From Clostridiaceae bacterium (GTDB lineage: Bacteria > Bacillota > Clostridia > Oscillospirales > Acutalibacteraceae): a stretch of DNA of 10,949 nt. How positions within the stretch are numbered: the stretch's first letter is position 1; every line of letters begins with the position of its first letter. Both the position numbers and the translations under genes were made by a program. The DNA lies in the NCBI GenBank assembly GCA_904501685.1, contig CAJGBX010000040.1:1-10949 (forward strand). Reading direction: 5' to 3'. Below the pieces are notes generated by a model. The model had not been told where the DNA came from. It saw nothing but the letters and a program-made list of their open reading frames with translations, and searched no databases. Of the stretch, positions 6,029 to 10,949 are shown in pieces.

Positions 6029-6982
6029 ATGTATTATTTAGGTATTGATTTGGGTGGTACAAATATTGCTGCCGCAGTTGTTGATGAAGGCTTTAACATA
6101 ATAGGCAAGGGTAAGATTAAAACCAACTGTCCGCGTCCGGTTGAAGAAATCTGTGATAGTATATATGAGGCCGGTATGCTTGCAATTGATGCTTGCGGTC
6201 TGACTTTAGGCGATATTGAAGAGGTTGGTGTGGGTTGTCCCGGTAGTGTTGACCCTAAAACAGGCGTGATCTGCTACTCAAGCAATTTGGGCTTTATTAA
6301 TGCACCGGTGGGTGAGCTTTTATCGGCTCGCTTCGGTCGTAAGGTTTTTCTGGAAAACGATGCCAATGCCGCTGCCTTCGGCGAACAGCTTGCAGGTGCA
6401 GGTAAGGGTGCTAATCATTTTGTTGCCATTACCTTGGGCACCGGTGTGGGCGGCGGTGTCATTATTGACGGTGTAATTTTGTCCGGATGTAATTCTGCCG
6501 GCGGTGAATTGGGACATACGGTAATTGTAAAGGACGGTGAGCCTTGCTCCTGCGGACGTAACGGCTGTTGGGAGGCTTATGCCTCGGCGACCGGGCTTAT
6601 CCGCCAAACAAAGAGGGCTATGGAGGCTGACAGGTCAAGCAAAATGTGGGGAATCGCACCAGACTTGGAAGAGGTCAGCGGATGTACCGCATTTGAGGGA
6701 TTACGTTTAGGGGATAAAACAGCAATAGCTGTTGTTAAAAGCTACTGTGATTATGTGGCCTGTGGTTTGACTAATATTATTAATATATTCCAGCCGGAGG
6801 TTGTTTGCATCGGCGGTGGTATTTCAAATGAGGGTGAAACTTTAGTTGGTCCTATAAGAGAGTATGTAAAGAGGGAAAGATATTCTCGTAACGTGGATAA
6901 GCAGACCGAGATAAAGCCGGCAGTTTTAGGTAACGATGCCGGTATTATCGGTGCCGCTTTTTTGGGTAATATTTACAGATAA
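6029..6982 (+). CDS. ROK-family glucokinase
   Basis: This 317-residue cytoplasmic kinase most likely phosphorylates glucose to glucose-6-phosphate with ATP. The ATP-binding DLGGTN is at 7-12. The catalytic Asp is in LENDANAAAFGE (D111), followed by ITLGTGVGGG (134-143), the sugar contacts GGELGH (E160, H163) and the ROK zinc site CSCGRNGCWE (C173, C175, C180). GGGISN at 262-267 belongs to the second ATP-binding lobe. ATG 6029 is chosen because AAGGAG (6016-6021) stands 7 nt before it and the protein then begins directly with the first ATP-binding strand; in-frame ATGs further upstream would run into the end of hprK. Other ROK kinases act on fructose, mannose or N-acetyl sugars, so the exact substrate is not certain. 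The position right behind hprK suits a role in non-PTS glucose use under catabolite control. Confidence 0.92.
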   Translation: MYYLGIDLGGTNIAAAVVDEGFNIIGKGKIKTNCPRPVEEICDSIYEAGMLAIDACGLTLGDIEEVGVGCPGSVDPKTGVICYSSNLGFINAPVGELLSARFGRKVFLENDANAAAFGEQLAGAGKGANHFVAITLGTGVGGGVIIDGVILSGCNSAGGELGHTVIVKDGEPCSCGRNGCWEAYASATGLIRQTKRAMEADRSSKMWGIAPDLEEVSGCTAFEGLRLGDKTAIAVVKSYCDYVACGLTNIINIFQPEVVCIGGGISNEGETLVGPIREYVKRERYSRNVDKQTEIKPAVLGNDAGIIGAAFLGNIYR

Positions 6983-7017
6983 TGTTAAATGATTTAAGAT
7001 GAAAGGCGGTGGCCGTT

Positions 7018-7914
7018 GTGAATTATATTAAAATTACGCTGTTGGCGTTGTCATTAGGGTACAGGTGTTATGAAAATGAGCCGTTGAGTGCTCGTACATC
7101 TTTTAAAATAGGCGGTCCTGCCGATTTAGTTATTGAGTGTGATAATCTTGAAAAATTACCTGAGCTTTTGGCTGTGATAAACAAAGAAAATATACCCTTG
7201 ACCGTTATCGGTAACGGTTCAAATCTGCTTATTTCAGATGATGGGATAAGGGGTGTTGTACTGGTTATATCGGATGACAGTATAACGGTTGACGGTGATA
7301 TAATTACCGCATCGGCCGGTGCTAAGCTTTCAAAATTATGCAATACCGCATTAAAAAGCGGTCTTTCGGGTTTTGAATTCGGTTATGGTATTCCCGGTTC
7401 GGTCGGTGGTGCTGTTTATATGAACGCCGGTGCCTACGATGGTGAAATTAAGCAGGTTATTGTGTCGGCAACGTCAATCACGCGTGACGGTGAAATCAAA
7501 ACACGTACTGCTGAGGAGCTTTTGTTAGGCTATCGTACAAGCGTTTTTAAACAGAATGATGAAATTATACTTTCGGCAAAATTTAAATTAATACCCGCCG
7601 AAAAGGACGGCGTTAAGGCAAAAATGGATGATTATCTTTCCAGGCGTAAGGATAAGCAGCCTTTGGAGTTTCCGAGTGCAGGAAGTACCTTTAAGCGTCC
7701 CGAGGGGTATTTTGCAGGTGCGCTTATTGAACAGTGCGGACTTAAAGGCTTTTCAGTGGGCGGTGCCGAGGTCAGCACTAAGCATGCAGGCTTTGTAATA
7801 AACCGCGGCAATGCAACCTGCAGTGATGTTAAGGCTTTAATTAAGCATATTCAGGACACTGTTTTTAATAGCTTCGGTGTAGTTTTAGAAACAGAAGTAA
7901 TATATTTGGGGTAG
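7018..7914 (+). CDS. murB: UDP-N-acetylenolpyruvoylglucosamine reductase
   Basis: This FAD enzyme uses NADPH to reduce UDP-GlcNAc-enolpyruvate to UDP-N-acetylmuramate, the second committed step of peptidoglycan synthesis, in the cytoplasm. It has 298 residues, the usual length for the shorter (type II) MurB. Motifs are TSFKIGGPADL (about 27-37), TVIGNGSNLLIS (62-73, FAD), GYGIPGSVGGAVYMNAGAY (122-140), GYRTSVFK (171-178), the catalytic serine in AGSTFKRP (about 221-228), and the LETEV tail containing the conserved Glu. GTG 7018 is preferred over GTG 7009, because the AAAGGCGGTG ribosome binding site overlaps 7009 and is properly spaced for 7018. Both are in frame and differ by three residues. 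It is 3 nt from rapZ. Confidence 0.96.
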   Translation: MNYIKITLLALSLGYRCYENEPLSARTSFKIGGPADLVIECDNLEKLPELLAVINKENIPLTVIGNGSNLLISDDGIRGVVLVISDDSITVDGDIITASAGAKLSKLCNTALKSGLSGFEFGYGIPGSVGGAVYMNAGAYDGEIKQVIVSATSITRDGEIKTRTAEELLLGYRTSVFKQNDEIILSAKFKLIPAEKDGVKAKMDDYLSRRKDKQPLEFPSAGSTFKRPEGYFAGALIEQCGLKGFSVGGAEVSTKHAGFVINRGNATCSDVKALIKHIQDTVFNSFGVVLETEVIYLG

Positions 7915-7917
7915 AAA

Positions 7918-8778
7918 ATGGAGCTTGTAATTGTTACCGGAATGTCGGGTGCAGGAAAGTCAATTGCTGCTAACGCTTTAGAGGATATCGGCTTTTACTG
8001 TATAGATAATATTCCGCCGAAATTAATTAAACCGATTGCCGAGCTGTCGCAAAAAGGACAGGACGGGCTTACGAGAGTGGCTATCGTTACGGATATGAGA
8101 ACCGGCAAAATGTTTGACGACCTTATACCGACTTTAGAGAAAATCAGTGAGGCCGGAATTAAGTATAAATTACTGTTTTTGGATGCCGATAATCAAAAAT
8201 TAGTAACCAGGTATAAGGAGACTCGCCGCCGTCATCCAATGTCGTTTGGAAACCGTATGAGTATGCTGGAGGCGGTCGAAAACGAGCGTGAAATGTTGGC
8301 ACCCTTGAGGGAACGTGCCGACTATATTATTGATACAACTAATACCTCTACCTCAGCCTTTAGGGAACGCATTACAACCTTATTCTTGGGTGATGTCAGC
8401 CGTGGTATGACGGTCCAGTGTATGTCGTTTGGCTTTAAATACGGTTGTGTTGCCGAGGCTGATATTGTATTTGATGTAAGGTGTCTTAAAAATCCGTTTT
8501 ATGTAAAAGAGCTTAAAAATCTTACCGGCTTGGATAAGCAGGTTAGTGACTTTGTTTTGGATTTGCCCGAAGCAAAAGGTCTTGTTGACCGACTTTTAAG
8601 CTTGATTGACTATACAGTTCCGCTTTACTGCAAAGAGGGTAAAAGTCAGTTGGTTATTGCGGTCGGATGCACCGGCGGTAAGCACCGTTCGGTCACCTTT
8701 GCTGAGCTGATATATAAGCATTTGTCAGAGCAAAACTATAATACTGCGGTGACTCACCGTGATATTGATAAGGAGTAA
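7918..8778 (+). CDS. rapZ: RapZ/YvcJ-family nucleotide-binding protein
   Basis: This 286-residue P-loop protein binds ATP/GTP. In E. coli, RapZ is an adaptor that controls GlmS (glucosamine-6-phosphate synthase) through small RNAs; in Bacillus the homologue YvcJ has a less clear role in competence and metabolism. Walker A GMSGAGKS is at 8-15, FYCIDNIPPKL at 26-36, and TDMR at 58-61. The C-terminal domain has FGFKYG (171-176), DVRCLKNPFY (186-195), LTGLDKQV (202-209) and GCTGGKHRSV (250-259), all family hallmarks. The start ATG follows murB by 3 nt, with a GGGG stretch overlapping the murB end as a weak ribosome binding site, so coupling with murB is likely. The neighbouring cell-wall gene fits a link to amino-sugar supply, but that is inference. 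Confidence 0.96.
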   Translation: MELVIVTGMSGAGKSIAANALEDIGFYCIDNIPPKLIKPIAELSQKGQDGLTRVAIVTDMRTGKMFDDLIPTLEKISEAGIKYKLLFLDADNQKLVTRYKETRRRHPMSFGNRMSMLEAVENEREMLAPLRERADYIIDTTNTSTSAFRERITTLFLGDVSRGMTVQCMSFGFKYGCVAEADIVFDVRCLKNPFYVKELKNLTGLDKQVSDFVLDLPEAKGLVDRLLSLIDYTVPLYCKEGKSQLVIAVGCTGGKHRSVTFAELIYKHLSEQNYNTAVTHRDIDKE

Positions 8779-8781
8779 AAA

Positions 8782-9696
8782 TTGGGTAAGGTTTCATTTT
8801 CTTCTAAATTGAAAACCGACCTTTGTAAATTAAAGCCGACCGGCTGCTGCAGATTTGCTCAAAGCTATGGGTTACTGCTTTTCGGTCGGTCTTTTTGCAA
8901 AGAGGACATAAGTATTTATACCAAAAGCCGCGATACTGCAGAGCTTTATTCAAGTTTGCTTAAAATCTGCTTTTCGGTACATACTGCTACAGTAGAGTCA
9001 AAGGGCGGATATATAGTCTCGGTACCGGGTGAGGCCGACCGGGAAAGGATAGTAAACTACTATTCAAGCGGTGAAAGCGATTGGATTTTTAACCCAAAGC
9101 ACGTTAAACGAAACTGTTGCCGTTGGGCGTTTATCAGAGGTGCGTTTTTGTCGGCAGGCAGTATAAATTCGCCTGAGAAGGGCTATCATCTTGAATTTGC
9201 GGTTAAAGACCCTACCTTGAGCTTTGCCTTTGCCGCATTTTTGGAGCTTTGCGGCTATAAACCGCGAACCTCGACCAGAAAAAGTGTAACAGCACTTTAT
9301 TATAATAACAGTACCTTTGTTGAGGAAATGTTGGGCTCAATGGGTGCAATGGCTCAAAGTCTTGAAATAATGGAAACCAAAATTGTCCGTGATATGCGAA
9401 ATAAGCTTAACCGTCAAAATAATTTTGAAACCTCAAATATTACGAAAACCGTAAATGCCGCATTAGAGCAGACTAAGGCAATAAAATATCTTCAAAATAA
9501 CAATCTGTTAGGTCTGCTCACCGAAGAACTGTATGAGGTTGCAGTGCTGCGCCGTGATAATCCCGAGGCTTCTTTAAGCGAGCTTTGTACACTTTGCGGC
9601 GGTAAAATTTCCCGTTCGGGACTTAATCATCGATTAAAGCGAATAATAGAATTTTACGAGGAACAAAAACAGATAAAAGACAATACTAAAAAATGA
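8782..9696 (+). CDS. whiA: WhiA-family DNA-binding regulator
   Basis: This 304-residue protein has an inactive LAGLIDADG homing-endonuclease-like N-terminal part and a C-terminal helix-turn-helix. The family controls sporulation septation in Streptomyces and affects division and chromosome segregation in Bacillus. Seen here are SFSSKLKTDLCKL (5-17), CCRWAFIRGAFLSAGSIN (112-129), HLEFAV (136-141) and the RQNNFETSNITKTV linker (211-224). The C-terminal HTH region runs from about 250 to 290, including LSELCTLCGGKISRSGLNHR. It uses a TTG start at 8782, supported by AAGGAG (8770-8775) 6 nt before it; no closer ATG exists. It is 3 nt from rapZ, with no yvcK between. Confidence 0.95.
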   Translation: MGKVSFSSKLKTDLCKLKPTGCCRFAQSYGLLLFGRSFCKEDISIYTKSRDTAELYSSLLKICFSVHTATVESKGGYIVSVPGEADRERIVNYYSSGESDWIFNPKHVKRNCCRWAFIRGAFLSAGSINSPEKGYHLEFAVKDPTLSFAFAAFLELCGYKPRTSTRKSVTALYYNNSTFVEEMLGSMGAMAQSLEIMETKIVRDMRNKLNRQNNFETSNITKTVNAALEQTKAIKYLQNNNLLGLLTEELYEVAVLRRDNPEASLSELCTLCGGKISRSGLNHRLKRIIEFYEEQKQIKDNTKK

Positions 9697-9710
9697 GGGG
9701 AGTGACAGTT

Positions 9711-10949
9711 ATGACCGATTTTGTGCATTTGCATCTGCATACCGAATATAGCTTGTTGGACGGTGCCTGCCGAATTAATGACCTGGTAAGGGCTGCTAAG
9801 GAAAAGGGACAAGCCGCTTTGGCAATTACCGACCACGGTGTAATGTACGGTGCTGTGGATTTTTATAAAGCTGCAAAAAAAGAGGGTATAAAGCCTATAA
9901 TCGGTTGTGAGGTTTATGTTGCTCCGAGAACACGTTTTCAAAAAATAAAGGAATATGACAGTGAATACCGCCATTTGGTGCTTCTGTGTAAAAATGACGT
10001 TGGCTACCGAAACCTAACCGCAATAGTGTCCAAAGGCTTCACTGAGGGATTTTACTCTAAGCCGCGTATAGATGAGGATTTGTTGGCAGAGCACTCAGAG
10101 GGCTTGATTGCTTTGTCGGCCTGCCTTTCAGGTGAAATTCCAAAGGCACTTCTTAATAATGATTATGAAAAGGCAAAAGAGGTTGCCTTAAAATATAATA
10201 ATATGTTCGGTGAGGGTAATTACTACCTTGAATTGCAGGACCACGGATTAAATGAGGAACAACGTATTTTCCCTCAAATTGTAAGGCTTTCTAAGGAAAC
10301 AGGTATACCGACAGTTGCAACAAATGATGTGCATTATATTGAAAAGTCGGACAGTGCGGTGCAGAATATTTTAATTTGTATCGGCACCAACCATACCGTA
10401 AACGAAAAGACCGGCTTGGAGTTTGAAACCCAAGAGTTTTATCTTAAAACCGGTGATGAAATGGCTGAGCTTTTCCCGAAAGAGGCACTTGAAAACACCG
10501 TAAAAATAGCCGAAATGTGCAATTTCGATTTTGAGTTCGGTAATACTAAGCTGCCGTTTTACGATATCGGTGAAAAGGATCATTTTGAGTATTTAACCGA
10601 ACTGAGTATTGAGGGTGCAAAGAGGAATTACGGTGAAATCACGCCTGAAATCAAAGCACGCTTGGATTATGAGTTGAGCGTTATCAACCGGATGGGATAT
10701 GTTGATTATTTCCTTATTGTGTCCGATTTTGTGCGGTATGCCAAGAGTCAGGATATTCCGGTTGGTCCCGGCAGAGGCTCGGGCGCCGCAAGTATTGTGG
10801 CGTACTGCATCGGTATTACCGGTATCGACCCATTGAAATATAATCTTCTTTTCGAGCGGTTCTTAAATCCAGAGCGTGTCTCTATGCCTGACTTTGATAT
10901 TGATTTTTGCTATGTCAGACGCCAAGAGGTTATAGATTATGTTATCAGA
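9711..10949 (+). CDS. dnaE: DNA polymerase III alpha subunit, N-terminal part
   Basis: The reading frame is open through the right window edge; 413 codons are present of a protein that normally has about 1150. It is the DnaE-type replicative polymerase subunit. The PHP domain fills about 1-280, with HLHLHTEYSLLDGA at 6-19, TDHG 40-43, GCEVYV 65-70 and TNDVHY 204-209. The polymerase palm then begins: VGPGRGSGAASIVAYCIGIT (351-370), and PDFDIDF (393-399) with the catalytic aspartates. The start ATG 9711 has a GGGGAGTGA ribosome binding site a few bases upstream and lies 14 nt after whiA. Low-GC Gram-positives usually also carry PolC; whether this DnaE is the short partner enzyme type cannot be judged from the fragment. 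Confidence 0.97.
   Translation, partial: MTDFVHLHLHTEYSLLDGACRINDLVRAAKEKGQAALAITDHGVMYGAVDFYKAAKKEGIKPIIGCEVYVAPRTRFQKIKEYDSEYRHLVLLCKNDVGYRNLTAIVSKGFTEGFYSKPRIDEDLLAEHSEGLIALSACLSGEIPKALLNNDYEKAKEVALKYNNMFGEGNYYLELQDHGLNEEQRIFPQIVRLSKETGIPTVATNDVHYIEKSDSAVQNILICIGTNHTVNEKTGLEFETQEFYLKTGDEMAELFPKEALENTVKIAEMCNFDFEFGNTKLPFYDIGEKDHFEYLTELSIEGAKRNYGEITPEIKARLDYELSVINRMGYVDYFLIVSDFVRYAKSQDIPVGPGRGSGAASIVAYCIGITGIDPLKYNLLFERFLNPERVSMPDFDIDFCYVRRQEVIDYVIR

Noticed and set aside
1..10949. tRNA genes, CRISPR repeats, transposases, attachment sites or phage genes
   Set aside because: No direct repeat arrays, cloverleaf-like segments or mobile-element proteins were recognised; the window is almost fully accounted for by the listed genes.

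Overview
The window looks like chromosome from a low-GC Gram-positive anaerobe of the class Clostridia, probably an uncultured or gut-type Oscillospirales/Ruminococcaceae-like organism. The basis is an HprK-glucokinase-MurB-RapZ-WhiA-DnaE gene run, a SCIFF precursor with its radical-SAM maturase, strong AGGAGG-type ribosome binding sites, and some TTG/GTG starts. The genus is inference only. I saw no tRNA, rRNA, CRISPR, insertion sequence or phage gene.

Region 1 (1-1809, + strand): the C-terminal end of an FGGY-family sugar kinase is followed 3 nt later by one gene that joins electron transfer flavoprotein beta and alpha subunits in a single 464-residue chain. A strong intrinsic terminator closes this unit.

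Region 2 (1860-4850, - strand): this is a compact RiPP locus. A consensus promoter drives scfA, a 50-residue Cys-rich SCIFF precursor. An intrinsic-terminator hairpin follows, then the SCIFF maturase scfB (radical SAM/SPASM), then an Orn/Lys/Arg-decarboxylase-family PLP enzyme whose likely ATG lies one base after the scfB stop. The precursor has seven cysteines and a Gly where the best-studied homologue has its thioether acceptor Thr. The attached decarboxylase is not an obvious part of the usual SCIFF system. Glycine codon choice in scfB differs from that of the + strand genes.

Region 3 (4851-10949, + strand): an AT-rich intergenic region carries a + strand promoter and a leader hairpin with a GNRA-type loop. 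It leads into a tightly packed housekeeping operon: hprK (carbon catabolite control), a ROK glucokinase, murB (peptidoglycan precursor synthesis), rapZ, whiA, and the first 413 codons of dnaE. The operon links sugar sensing and phosphorylation with cell-wall synthesis, division control and replication. The yvcK/mgfK gene often found between rapZ and whiA is absent here.

The items most worth follow-up are the SCIFF-maturase-decarboxylase unit with its atypical precursor, and the fused minimal ETF behind a sugar kinase.
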